Assembly (NCBI GenBank): GCA_020849535.1
Contig: JADLGB010000216.1
Span: 1-64,000 of the forward strand
Origin: Candidatus Hydrogenedentota bacterium
GTDB taxonomy: Bacteria > Hydrogenedentota > Hydrogenedentia > Hydrogenedentales > SLHB01
Length of the DNA: 64,000 nt
Direction of reading: 5' to 3'
In this document: piece by piece, positions 8,972 through 18,206 of the stretch
How positions within the stretch are numbered: the stretch's first letter is position 1
Layout: each line of letters starts with the position of its first letter
Made by a program: the position numbers and the translations under genes
The notes under the pieces: generated by a model
What the model was told of the DNA's origin: nothing
Seen by the model: only the letters and a program-made list of their open reading frames with translations
Database searches by the model: none

Positions 8972-9979
8972 ATGAATACTCCCGCCGTGTCCGTGTTGCT
9001 GCCCTTTCGCGACGCGAAGGAAACGCTGGGCGTGGCCATCGCCTCCATTCGCGCCCAGACCCTTGCCGGCTGGGAGCTGCTCCTTGTGGATGATGGTTCG
9101 CGGGACGAGTCATCCTCAATCGCTCAACACCATGCTTCCGAAGACAAACGGATCCGCGTGTTTCGCCATGATCCATCGGGAATTGTCGTGGCACTGCGCC
9201 TGGCGCAACGAGAGGCCCAAGGCCGCTACCTTGCCCGGATGGACGCGGATGATGTGTCTCTCCCCACGCGCTTGGAGCAGCAATTCCGAATGATGGAAGA
9301 CGACCAGCGCCTGGGGTTGACCGGGGCCCAGGTGCGTATGGCCGGTCCGCGCGTCGGTAGCGGGCGCAAACGGTACGAAACCTGGCTGAACGGCTTGCGT
9401 TCACACGACGCCATCATCCGCGATTTGTTTGTGGAGTGCCCTATCGCGCATCCCGCCTTCATGATCCGGCGCGATGCCCACGACAAAGCCGGCGGATACC
9501 TCGATAATGGCTGGGCTGAAGACTACGACCTTGTCATGCGGCTCTGGCTTGTGGGAGTTCGCTTCGCGAACGTGGACCGTGTCCTTCTGGAGTGGAAGGA
9601 GCAGCCGGGCCGCCTGTCCATGCGCGACGTGCGATACAGCCCGGAGCGGTTCCGCGCTCTGAAACGGCACTACCTCACGCGAAGTTACCTGCGACAACCC
9701 GCGAAACGCACGTTTACACAATGGGGTGCGGGAGAAGTGGGGAAGCTCTGGTTGCGCGAGTGGAGCGCCCCAACGCCCGCCGCGGTCGTGGATATCAATC
9801 CCAGGAAGATCGGCCGCACGATTCACGGGATCCCCGTGATCGCTCCCGACGAGCTTCCGCCGCCCGGCCGCGCGTTCACAGTTGTTGCCGTAGGCGCGCC
9901 TGGCGCCCGCGACGAGATCCGCGAATGGATGGCTCCGCGTGGCTACGTCGAGTTGGAGGACTATCTCTTCATCGCGTGA
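8972..9979 (+). CDS. Family 2 (GT-A) glycosyltransferase with C-terminal Rossmann-like domain
   Basis: Inverting sugar transferase using a nucleotide-sugar donor. The N-terminus PAVSVLLPFRDAKETL, the VDDGSRDES loop and the metal-binding ARMDADDVSLP are the classic GT2 landmarks; a GWAEDYDLVMRL segment supplies the ED base motif. Residues about 240-335 form an additional C-terminal unit (TQWGAGEVGKLWL ... VVDINPRKIGRTIHGIPV) resembling the nucleotide-binding-like tail found on some GT2 enzymes and C-methyltransferases. No membrane segment is seen. Substrate cannot be deduced. Confidence 0.92.
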   Translation: MNTPAVSVLLPFRDAKETLGVAIASIRAQTLAGWELLLVDDGSRDESSSIAQHHASEDKRIRVFRHDPSGIVVALRLAQREAQGRYLARMDADDVSLPTRLEQQFRMMEDDQRLGLTGAQVRMAGPRVGSGRKRYETWLNGLRSHDAIIRDLFVECPIAHPAFMIRRDAHDKAGGYLDNGWAEDYDLVMRLWLVGVRFANVDRVLLEWKEQPGRLSMRDVRYSPERFRALKRHYLTRSYLRQPAKRTFTQWGAGEVGKLWLREWSAPTPAAVVDINPRKIGRTIHGIPVIAPDELPPPGRAFTVVAVGAPGARDEIREWMAPRGYVELEDYLFIA

Positions 9980-10001
9980 GGAGCCGCATGCTCACTTGTG
10001 T

Positions 10002-10901
10002 CTACCGCTTCGTCGGCTTGCGTGTGACATGCGGGAGACACCATAGAGCAAGCGCCGCGGCAAAGAGCACGAATCCATCGCCTGTCGCACCACCTGCCGG
10101 CAGCGCGCGCGCAGGGTCCGCATAACAGCAAAGCGGCCGCGAGAGACCTCTTTCGGTCTCGTAACCGGCCTCTTTCCACGCCTCATATCCGTCCGGCATG
10201 GCGTGCACCAGCGTGAATCCGTTCTCCGCGAGAATGACGGCGGCGGTTGTGCTCAATCCGCACGAGCCAGACGCGCAATACACGACGATGTCCTTGTCCA
10301 GCCAGTCTTCGAGTTCCTCGATGCGCTCGTCGAGTCGATCCGCGGGGATATTGCACGCGCCTGCAATGTGGCCCGCACTAAAGAAGAAAGGAGTGCGTAC
10401 GTCCAGCATCAACGCGCCGCCCTGCCGGAGTCGTTGGCCGTTCTCGACAGTGACCTCGTCGAATCCCGCGTCCGAGGTTTCCGTTTCGTATTCCGCCACC
10501 TGCCATGCCGTCAACCCGCCGAGCATGTTGTGAATCCCCGAGAACCCATTGTCCGCTAGGGTTTGGGAAGCGGTAGCGCTCCGGCCGCCCACACCGCAAT
10601 ACACCAGAATATCCGTATCCTGCAGGTCCGCCAGTTCGTCGAGGCGATCCGCCAGTTCGTCCACGTTGATATTGTGCGCGCCTGGAATGTGCGCAAGCCG
10701 GAACTCGGCGGTGGTGCGCACATCGAGCGTAAATACGCCGCCCTGCCACATCGTATGTGCCTCTTCAACGGTCACATCGGTGTATGCTTGTGCGTTGGCA
10801 AGGTTTGACAGGCCTAGTATCAGCGCAAGACACAACATATCTGCGCGAATGCCACGCTTGCCAGTTCTGCGTTTCAATTCGATTGAACGAAAGTAACCCA
10901 T
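10002..10901 (-). CDS. Exported tandem rhodanese-domain protein
   Basis: Two rhodanese-like sulfurtransferase domains in series. The first has its active-site loop in YCGVGGRSA, the second in YCASGSCG; both keep the catalytic Cys. The N-terminus is basic and followed by LCLALILGLSNLANAQA, a Sec signal peptide. The C-terminus ends with a Gly-rich stretch GGATGD, a hydrophobic segment FVLFAAALALWCL and a basic tail, which looks like a membrane anchor or protein-sorting tail. I chose the ATG at 10901 because GGGGGA precedes it; two upstream ATGs lack a ribosome site. It lies 123 bases downstream of the YfhO-like gene on the same strand. Confidence 0.88.
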   Translation of the reverse strand: MGYFRSIELKRRTGKRGIRADMLCLALILGLSNLANAQAYTDVTVEEAHTMWQGGVFTLDVRTTAEFRLAHIPGAHNINVDELADRLDELADLQDTDILVYCGVGGRSATASQTLADNGFSGIHNMLGGLTAWQVAEYETETSDAGFDEVTVENGQRLRQGGALMLDVRTPFFFSAGHIAGACNIPADRLDERIEELEDWLDKDIVVYCASGSCGLSTTAAVILAENGFTLVHAMPDGYEAWKEAGYETERGLSRPLCCYADPARALPAGGATGDGFVLFAAALALWCLPHVTRKPTKR

Positions 10902-11024
10902 CGTAGATTCCCCCATAAACGCGCCGGAGCCGTGCTCCCGGCGGGCCTGCGGTCCAGTCCCCATCGACATGGTATTCCAGATTGTTGCCCAAACGCGAAC
11001 TGGGCGGGGGAGAGGGGAATTGGA

Positions 11025-13418
11025 TTACTGCGTCTGTTGGACGTTTGGCCTGCGAGACAGCAAAACAACGGCGCAAAGGGAACTGAGGATCATCGCCACA
11101 ACGCTGACTGCCAATCCCACAATGAAACTCCGCGGGAAGTACGAGAACTCCACCCGGTACTCGCCCGCTTTCGGAAGGATGACTCCACGGAAGGCGTGGT
11201 AGACGGGGATGATCTCGCCCTCCTCGCCGTTGATGCGGACGTCCCAGCCCGGATAATACGCGTCGGAAAGACACAGCACGCAGGCTTCTTCGGCCTTCAC
11301 TTCCACGGTGACATGCGTGAATGTTCGGCGTGTGACTTCAGCGGTTCCCAAGTTGTCTCGTTCGCTGAGGCGCCGCGTTTCCCCGTGCGTGGAATCCGTC
11401 AACGCCACCTTTGAGGGGTCGAAATCCTCCGATTTCATGATCGCGAGCATCTCATCCAGATCGCGGGTGGTCTGCAACGCTCCAACAAGAAATGCGCGGT
11501 TGAATGCCTTTGGATTTCGGTAGAGATCGGTGCTATCGACACGCGTCACATATTCGAGACGGCCAGGTTCATCGATCGGAATGGGCGGGTCTTTCATGCG
11601 CGGATCGTGAAGATAGTGCGTCACCGCGAAGACAGGCTCCGTGGCGATCCATGCGTCCTCTTTCAGTCCGCTGAGGAGACTCCAGATCCGGGCGGGATAC
11701 ATCCCATCATAACCCTCCCATTCCTCCAGTTCGTAGATGGAGAGGAGTCCGGGAGTAATGCCCGTGGCGACCAGCACCTCGAACCGCGTCAAGGGTCCCT
11801 CCGCGCGAAGCGTGCGCGTCAGCTCGGTTTCCGGAAATAGCGCGGACCGTGGAGTCGGGGTGTACATGTCGCGAACAGCAAAGAGCAGATCGGCCGCGAC
11901 GAGCACCGTGAGCGCCACCGCCAGTGTGCGGGGCCGCCGGATCAGGCAGGACAGCGCGAACACAAGCAGTGCCGCGCCCGCAATGCAGATTGCGTAGACG
12001 CACTGGGCCGTTGTGTATTCCGCCACCTTCATCATCTTCATGAGCGTCGCGTTGAAGAAGTACGCGTACGCGGGAATGGCCGCGAGGATGAGCAGGAGTG
12101 GGAGGGGGCGGAGCAACTCGCGGAAGTGCCGGGCGCGGCAGAACCATCGCTCCACCGACACCGCGGCGAGAAATGCCAGCGCGAACATCACGATGCTCAT
12201 GTGATAGAAGTACCACATCGAACTGAAAACCGGCAGGGCATTGATGGATTCAAAGGGGGGCACGTCGAACGCGAGGCCGAGTCCAACCAGACCCGGGACG
12301 AGCATCGACACGATGCGGCTGACTTCGCGGCGTCCCCGGTATGCGCGCACGGAGAGCATTACTGCTGTTACCCACACGCTCACGCCGCCATAGGCCATGC
12401 ACAGGAAGTTGTAGTTGTAAGTACCCCAGAAATTGTCCGCCGTGTGCACGCCGTAGAAGCGCGGAACCAGCATGACCGGCAAGACGCCCGCCGGATAGCC
12501 TTTCTCCTGTCCTTCCATGATCGCGCGATCGTAAAACGTGCTGCTGTTGACGAGATACTCGATGAATGGCGCGAGCTGCGCGGCGCACACCGCCAACGCG
12601 AGCGCCCAAGCCCCACCCGCGACGGCGATGGCCTTCCACGTGTCCCGGCGCAGCCCGTGTTCCCAGAGCACCCTCAGGAAGAAGTACTGGCCCACGCCGA
12701 GCCCAAAGGCGAACGCGGATTCCGGATGCCCGGCGAGCAGAAATAGCGTCGCCGCGAACGCCATCAGAAAGAAGCCCCGGCGGTATTGGGCGATCGCGAT
12801 GAACTCGGCTGCTACGAAGAGAAGGGGCACCCACGCGCTCACGTCCGGCAACGGCCAGTACGTCCAGATGAGGTTGTACCCGCTGAACATCCAGGCCACG
12901 GAAAAGAAGCGCGACGCCCCGGTGCCCAGCCCCAGCATACGCCCCGACACGTACGCCGTGAACCCGCAGAGCCAGAGCTTAAGCAGCACGTACAGCGTGG
13001 TAGCGGTCGCGATGTCGAAAAGACTGTGGAGCAGGCGCGGCGGATAGAAGACCGTGCTCTGGAAATTGGCCAACAGCGGCATGCCCGCGTACATGTACGG
13101 GTTCCATAACGGCCACTCGCCGGCCGCGAAAGAGTCCTGCACCATCTTGTACTGAAGATGGAACGCGCTGATGGCGTCAAAGGTCAAGACATTCGGGTCG
13201 GACTCAAGCCCCTGCGGCCGGTCATCCTGCCACGCAATCTGCGTGTCGTAGATCAACCTGCCGGGGATCGCCACTTCGCCGCGCAGGAATACCCCCGGAA
13301 ACATCAACGCGATCAGGGCAATCTGCAGCACCCCCTGTATCGCCAATTCGCGAAAACGAATGCGACCCATGCCCGCCGTTGACGGACTTGCGCTATCTGT
13401 CAGACTCTCGCGTTCCAT
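11025..13418 (-). CDS. YfhO-family multi-pass membrane protein
   Basis: About 797 residues with around a dozen hydrophobic segments in the first 570 residues, then a large C-terminal soluble domain that contains VLCLSDAYYPGWDVRING, a hallmark of YfhO/GT-C-like membrane proteins, and one more hydrophobic helix before the C-terminus (FIVGLAVSVVAMIL). Members are thought to transfer sugars from lipid carriers to cell-surface polymers, for example to teichoic acid in Firmicutes; here the acceptor is unknown. The start is placed at the ATG giving MERESLTDS; an in-frame start 96 bases upstream would add an Arg-rich unaligned extension. Confidence 0.85.
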   Translation of the reverse strand: MERESLTDSASPSTAGMGRIRFRELAIQGVLQIALIALMFPGVFLRGEVAIPGRLIYDTQIAWQDDRPQGLESDPNVLTFDAISAFHLQYKMVQDSFAAGEWPLWNPYMYAGMPLLANFQSTVFYPPRLLHSLFDIATATTLYVLLKLWLCGFTAYVSGRMLGLGTGASRFFSVAWMFSGYNLIWTYWPLPDVSAWVPLLFVAAEFIAIAQYRRGFFLMAFAATLFLLAGHPESAFAFGLGVGQYFFLRVLWEHGLRRDTWKAIAVAGGAWALALAVCAAQLAPFIEYLVNSSTFYDRAIMEGQEKGYPAGVLPVMLVPRFYGVHTADNFWGTYNYNFLCMAYGGVSVWVTAVMLSVRAYRGRREVSRIVSMLVPGLVGLGLAFDVPPFESINALPVFSSMWYFYHMSIVMFALAFLAAVSVERWFCRARHFRELLRPLPLLLILAAIPAYAYFFNATLMKMMKVAEYTTAQCVYAICIAGAALLVFALSCLIRRPRTLAVALTVLVAADLLFAVRDMYTPTPRSALFPETELTRTLRAEGPLTRFEVLVATGITPGLLSIYELEEWEGYDGMYPARIWSLLSGLKEDAWIATEPVFAVTHYLHDPRMKDPPIPIDEPGRLEYVTRVDSTDLYRNPKAFNRAFLVGALQTTRDLDEMLAIMKSEDFDPSKVALTDSTHGETRRLSERDNLGTAEVTRRTFTHVTVEVKAEEACVLCLSDAYYPGWDVRINGEEGEIIPVYHAFRGVILPKAGEYRVEFSYFPRSFIVGLAVSVVAMILSSLCAVVLLSRRPNVQQTQ

Positions 13419-13901
13419 GAAATTCTGTGTGCGTCCACGCTTCAAACACCCAAATACCCCCGGATAGTACCTGCGGACTCTCACACGCCGCAACGCAAGA
13501 GAGGAATTGACCACGGGGACACGGGGACCACAGGGGAAAAGCGCGTGAACAGGGGGACTGCGATTTGCCAGTCCTTCCAGAGCCTTCGCCGCCGCGTGGA
13601 TTCACGCGCAGAGGAGAAGGCATCTGCCCCTTCGATTGCAGGGATTCCGCTGATTCAAAAAAGAGATACAGAGGTGGCATGGGCATCCCTGCCCATGGTC
13701 TTCTATTGAATCGAACTGAGAGGTCGAAGCTCGCAGAGGAACGTCGAGAATCAAGAGGACGGTATTCAGGTACTGCCTCGCTCGTCGCGCCTGTGGCCTG
13801 ATAGTCAAGGGCTTCGCCCGAGAGATTGGCTTGACTTTCTTCGGGAGAGTCCCGAGACTAGGTACCGGCGAGGGGTATCAGTAAACGGAAAGGAGAGAAC
13901 C
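13419..13901. other. Intergenic region with no gene
   Basis: About 480 bases between the minus-strand YfhO-like gene and the plus-strand small acidic protein. It contains several G runs (13515-13556), the dispersed palindromic repeat at 13670-13704, and the ribosome site AAAGGAGAG before 13902. Short open frames here have no coding character that I can support. Confidence 0.7.
13670..13704. repeat. Dispersed 35-base palindromic repeat, copy 1
   Basis: The 35 bases are identical except for one position to 61188-61222. The core CATGGGCA-tccc-TGCCCATG is an 8-bp hairpin flanked by conserved AGAGGTGG on the left and GTCTTCT on the right. Both copies are in intergenic DNA. No transposase or coding potential is associated. 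Confidence 0.85.
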
Positions 13902-14255
13902 ATGGCGAAGTCTGTCACCGAACTTGCGCGGAAGCTTCTGAAGCAGAAGAAGGAGGGTCTTGAGGATTTGCGCGTGCACATGTTCGAACTTGACGGTGAC
14001 GAAGAGGATGATGATCTACACGAGCAGCTTCATGCCGAGTTCTCCGCCGAGTTCGAGCGAGTCCAATCGGAACTTGCGGCCGAACTGGGCGCGCCAGTAC
14101 GGACCGGCGATGATGATGACGATGCGATTCCTCTCAACGGGGTGTTCCGCTTCGCGATTTGGCAAGCCAACGGGAAGAGCCTGTTTGTTGCCGCTGCACA
14201 TGAGGATAGGGATTGTCCGGTTATCCTGATCCTGGGGACAACGGCCGACCGATAG
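13902..14255 (+). CDS. Small acidic protein of unknown function
   Basis: 117 residues, not recognised. An N-terminal basic amphipathic helix (ELARKLLKQKKEGLEDLR) precedes two very acidic stretches, DGDEEDDD (residues 27-34) and GDDDDD (around 69). The C-terminal 45 residues look like a compact beta-rich fold ending VILILGTTADR. A strong ribosome site AAAGGAGAG lies 6 bases before ATG. No signal peptide. It stands alone between non-coding regions. Confidence 0.75.
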   Translation: MAKSVTELARKLLKQKKEGLEDLRVHMFELDGDEEDDDLHEQLHAEFSAEFERVQSELAAELGAPVRTGDDDDDAIPLNGVFRFAIWQANGKSLFVAAAHEDRDCPVILILGTTADR

Positions 14256-14681
14256 TCTCCGTGGGGCGGCATATCGCCCGGATATGATGAAGATGTCTTT
14301 CGGGGGAATTCAAGGGCGGGGGCAGTTCGCACTACTAATTACACAGAATCCTTATACACAGACTACGCATTTCTTGAGCATGCCGGTACACTTGCTTTTG
14401 GATGGCTTTATGAGCGGGCTGGCACGGGTAGCTTTTGCCGGGTTCGCCCACCTTGTGACACAGCGGGGGAAACGCCGGGCAAACCCCTTCAAGTCGGTCA
14501 CTGGCCGGCACGCGTATCTGGGGCTCTGGACGGAGTAGGCGCGGGACAGGCGGGTGGAATCTGCCGATACCGGCTTGGAGTTCTTGACCGCGAGCTTGTG
14601 AAGTGGTCCGCTGCGTCGTTATATAGGGTAGACGGTTCAGCGGCGGCGGCCGAATCCGCCGAAAGCAAGGCTGCAACACAC
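14256..14681. other. Intergenic region before the sigma-factor fusion
   Basis: About 425 bases. An 84-codon open frame at 14284-14538 has no ribosome site or recognisable product and I do not call it. The 3' part carries the candidate promoter at 14596-14625. Confidence 0.55.
14596..14625 (+). promoter_or_regulatory. Candidate promoter of the sigma-factor fusion gene
   Basis: TTGTGA (14596-14601), 17-18 base spacer, TATATA (14620-14625). Its position supports translation starting at the ATG at 14682 rather than at the upstream in-frame start at 14598. Confidence 0.4.
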
Positions 14682-17387
14682 ATGGCTCCCAGTGACGCTC
14701 AGTTACTCCGATCTTGGCGGTTCCGGCGGGAAGCGGAAGCGTATCATGCGCTCATTCAACGGTATGCTGGCATGGTGTATGCCACGTGCTTGCGCATCCT
14801 TCGAAACCGCCATGATGCAGAGGAGGTCGCGCAGGATTGTTTCGTCACGCTGGCACAGTCGCCCGCACAGGTCGGGGAGTATCTGGGCCCGTGGTTGCAC
14901 CGGGTCGCGACCACGCGATCGCTTGATCGTCGCAAATCCGAACAGCGGCACAGCGCCGCCATTGCACGCATGCCGCGCGCGGAGACTGTTGAGCAGCCGA
15001 TCCCGTTAGATGATCTCCTTGCGCAGGTAGATGCGGCTATCGCAGCACTGCCGGAACCGGAGCGCATGGCAATTGTGGTCCACTTCCTGGAAGGCCGCAC
15101 CCAGCAGGCTCATGCCGTTGAACTCGGCATTTCACAGCAAGCCGTCTCGCATCGCATTAAGAAGGGGATCGATGGGATCCGCGCCGTATTGCGCAGCAAA
15201 GGGATTCCGGTGAGCACTGCGGTTTTGTCAGCGGCGTTGGCCGAGAGTGCCGGCGCAGCCATTCCCAGCTCATTGTCCACGACACTTGCCAAGCTTGCCC
15301 TGGCAGGCCTCGAAGCGCCGATCGCGACAAGCGCTTCCATCTCCGCAGGAATCACTGTGGCAAAAGCAATCATCGGAGGAATCGTCGTGAAAAAGACCAT
15401 TGCAGGCGTGGCCGTGTTGGTACTCATCGCGTCCATTGCCTATTACCTGTCGAACCGTCCGTCATCCGTCGAACACACTGCGAACGAGACGCCGTCCAAG
15501 CCGCGAGTCTCGGTGCCGGCTGAACCCATCACGAGCGAGCGTGAGACCCCGGCCCCACGTGCCCGGCCTGTGCCGTTGGCGCGTTCGCCGGAGTCCGCTG
15601 AAAGGCCCGCGCTGGAACCGGGTGAGATTGCCGAGCCGGGTCTCTACGCATCCATATCCGGTACCGTGACCAATCAGGAGGGAGAGGCGGTCGCGGGCGC
15701 ACGCGTCTCTGTCATGGCACCGGGCATGGATTCGACAGGGCCTGGATTTCGCGACAGTGAAACGTTGAATCGGATTCTAGGCAACGGCCGGCACGGCACT
15801 TTTGGCGAGTCCGATCCGAAAGGACTGTTCAAGGTGGAAGGGATTCGGTTCAAGGGGTCCGCTTTTGTCTTCGTCAATGCCGAGGGCTATTGGGTTGACA
15901 ACCCCGAGATCGGACAGGTCGAGATTCAACCCGGCGTCGTGATTGAGGGACTGGACTTTCGATTGTCTCCCGGCGGTGCGGATTACGGGATTGTGCTTGA
16001 CCCGCGTGGAATTCCCTTGCCCGGTGCAACCGTCTTCTGTGAGGAAGCTGGATCGGTGCACGTGGAAGAGGATGGGTCATTCTTCGTATGCGTCCCTGGA
16101 GATCAGCAGTTTCTGACGTTTTACGTGTTCCATGACACCTACGGCCGCGCCACCTTTGGAGACATTCGCCGAAAAGCAGACCAGGTTATCGAACTCCAGA
16201 TGAAAGGAATGGCCACACTTACGGGCACGATTACGACCGTAGACGCGGGCCCCGCTGCCGGATACACGGTGAGAATTGATGACATCTACGTGATGGAAGG
16301 TCCGTCGAAGAACGAGATACCGCCGCATTCCACAACGACCGATGCGAACGGGGTCTACCGCATCGATGGAATCGAAGGCGGCGCCTACCTCGCGCAAGTG
16401 CTCGCTCCCGGCGAGTCGGCCGTTTCGGGACTGGAGGCGATCGGTGAGTTGAAGCCCGGCCAGACGCACACATGGAATCACGCCATCGCCGCTGCGATGC
16501 GTGTACACGGCGTTGTACGAAGCGAAACCCGCCAGCAGCCCATGGCGAACAAGTTCGTCGTCTGGGCGGTTGACGGACGGATCGTCGCCTCTGCGCAAAC
16601 CAATGAACGCGGCGAATACGAGATGGAGATTTTCAACACGCCCGGTGAGCATATCGTGGCGCCCGTGTCCACGCGTGTGCCGTACGACGATGCCCTCCCG
16701 GAGGTGGGACTCGCCTACGGTGTGCCTGTTACGGTGGGACCGGGTTCGGACCTCAATCTTGACCTGACACTACCCGACACGTTCACGGCCGCTGCCTATT
16801 TCGTTGATGAACGCGGGGCGCCGGTAAAAACAGGCATACGTGTTCGGGCGAGCATGCACGATCCCGCTTCGGGGAGCAGTGCTCCCGGTGAGGTGCTCCA
16901 CGCCGATCCTTCAGGGCGTTACCAGTGGGACAAGTTTCAGACCGGCCTAAACTGCAACATCAACGCCTGGCCCGAAGACGGCGTTGCATACATCTTCGCT
17001 CGGACCCCGCAGTTCGACGGGCCCGCGAACAGCGGCACTCTCGAGTTTGTCGTCCAACTGCATCGGCGGGCTCGGATCGAGGGCCGCGTGCTGGACGCGG
17101 ATGGCTCGGTTCTGCGCGGCAAGAGCATTTGGTGTAACCTCGAGTTGGCGAACGGCGAGTCGTATGGGCCGATGTCCACCACGACCGGTTGGGATGGTGA
17201 CTTCACCCTGGAAGAGAACCCTTCGAGCGTCCCCAGCGCAGTTCCGGCAGGATCTTTCCATATGACGTTGTACTACGGCGACACGGATCGAAAGGTGTGG
17301 GTATGGAAGTCCGGCGAACTCGAAGTCGGCCCCGATCAAACGCTGGACATTGGCGACGTGCAACTCGAAGAATTCAAGGACGAGTAG
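14682..17387 (+). CDS. ECF-like sigma factor fused to a membrane anchor and carboxypeptidase-regulatory-like domains
   Basis: 901 residues. Residues about 15-85 are sigma-70 region 2 (YHALIQRYAGMVYATCLR, then AEEVAQDCFVTLAQ), about 118-178 are region 4 with the helix-turn-helix AVELGISQQAVSHRIKKGID. An Ala/Ser-rich linker follows, then a hydrophobic helix near 238-258 (AGVAVLVLIASIAYYL). Beyond it are a Pro/Arg-rich stretch and about 580 residues of repeated beta-sandwich units of the carboxypeptidase regulatory-like type (SISGTVTNQEGEAVAGARVSV; DANGVYRIDGIEGGAY; RVHGVVRSETRQQPMANKFV). The topology implies a cytoplasmic sigma domain tethered to an extracytoplasmic sensor or binding region. 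Similar ECF fusions occur in Planctomycetota-like genomes. No separate anti-sigma gene is adjacent. Confidence 0.9.
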   Translation: MAPSDAQLLRSWRFRREAEAYHALIQRYAGMVYATCLRILRNRHDAEEVAQDCFVTLAQSPAQVGEYLGPWLHRVATTRSLDRRKSEQRHSAAIARMPRAETVEQPIPLDDLLAQVDAAIAALPEPERMAIVVHFLEGRTQQAHAVELGISQQAVSHRIKKGIDGIRAVLRSKGIPVSTAVLSAALAESAGAAIPSSLSTTLAKLALAGLEAPIATSASISAGITVAKAIIGGIVVKKTIAGVAVLVLIASIAYYLSNRPSSVEHTANETPSKPRVSVPAEPITSERETPAPRARPVPLARSPESAERPALEPGEIAEPGLYASISGTVTNQEGEAVAGARVSVMAPGMDSTGPGFRDSETLNRILGNGRHGTFGESDPKGLFKVEGIRFKGSAFVFVNAEGYWVDNPEIGQVEIQPGVVIEGLDFRLSPGGADYGIVLDPRGIPLPGATVFCEEAGSVHVEEDGSFFVCVPGDQQFLTFYVFHDTYGRATFGDIRRKADQVIELQMKGMATLTGTITTVDAGPAAGYTVRIDDIYVMEGPSKNEIPPHSTTTDANGVYRIDGIEGGAYLAQVLAPGESAVSGLEAIGELKPGQTHTWNHAIAAAMRVHGVVRSETRQQPMANKFVVWAVDGRIVASAQTNERGEYEMEIFNTPGEHIVAPVSTRVPYDDALPEVGLAYGVPVTVGPGSDLNLDLTLPDTFTAAAYFVDERGAPVKTGIRVRASMHDPASGSSAPGEVLHADPSGRYQWDKFQTGLNCNINAWPEDGVAYIFARTPQFDGPANSGTLEFVVQLHRRARIEGRVLDADGSVLRGKSIWCNLELANGESYGPMSTTTGWDGDFTLEENPSSVPSAVPAGSFHMTLYYGDTDRKVWVWKSGELEVGPDQTLDIGDVQLEEFKDE

Positions 17388-17529
17388 AGGCGGCACCGGC
17401 ATCCCCGCATACAGACGTGACTGGTTTCGGGGACACTCAAGGACTGCGAGGATAGGAACTCTCGGAGACATCCCTGAAATTCGCCGCGTTCCTTCCGGCG
17501 GATAGGGCGCCAGCGCGGGACATCGCCGC

Positions 17530-18071
17530 TCAATCGCCTCCTAGGATCAGATAGAGGACGCTGCTTGTATTGTCCAGAATGACGTGGTGGAAAGGCGTAT
17601 GGTATTCGAAGACCTGCATAGACGGCGTCATCTGTTCGGGCCACCACGCGCGGACCTGTTCGGCGTGCGCTGGCCGTAGGGGCAGTTGCGGAAGGCTCTG
17701 TACGGCTTTCACGTCTCGCGCGTTGCTTGTAAGCCATTCCTGGTACGTGGTGAAGTCTTCGGGCAGCAGTTGAGCCCGCATGACGGTCGCGCCAAAAGAC
17801 TTGTGTCGCGCAGGCAGTATACGTGGGTGAGTGACTCCGGGAGTCCAAAGAACGACGCAACACGCTGGGCCTCCGGGGTGACGTCAGGCGAGTCTTCCAC
17901 CACGATTGGGGCCGGATTCATGAACGCCTGCATGCCCCGGTAGGCTCGGTACACAAAGACGCCGAACACGACGAGCACCACAAGCGCGCCCGCGAAAACG
18001 ATGGCGCGTGTTCTCCGCGACCTGCCGCCGGGTTGTGTTGAACCAGCGTCGCCTCGTTGGGACGTCCCCAT
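17530..18071 (-). pseudogene. Membrane-anchored hypothetical protein broken by a frameshift
   Basis: The 5' part (from ATG at 18071, MGTSQRGDAG) encodes a basic N-terminus, one transmembrane helix (AIVFAGALVVLVVFGVFVY) and a soluble stretch with PEAQRVASFFGLPESLTHVYCLRDT. Coding then continues in another frame as KSFGATVMRAQLLPEDF to the stop at 17530. One additional A in the AA run near 17802-17804 would join both parts into about 180 residues. This is either a sequencing/assembly error or a recent mutation. Product not recognised. The 142 bases between this and the sigma fusion hold no gene. Confidence 0.65.
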
Positions 18072-18206
18072 GCCTACCTCGTGTCGGCTCCTACTCGCCC
18101 AACGATACACCCATGCGTAAAATCGAGTCAATGCGGCTATTGGACACACCGGCTCGCGTGGGATAGTGTATTGCGCAGTGATACGAAGCGAATTGGGGGT
18201 TTTGTC

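Noticed and set aside
13510..13560. G-quadruplex motif from four G runs
   Set aside because: The last loop is about 15 bases, longer than usual, and no conserved position relative to a gene is seen.
14284..14538. 84-codon open frame before the sigma fusion
   Set aside because: No ribosome site, no recognisable features and a composition like the intergenic DNA around it.
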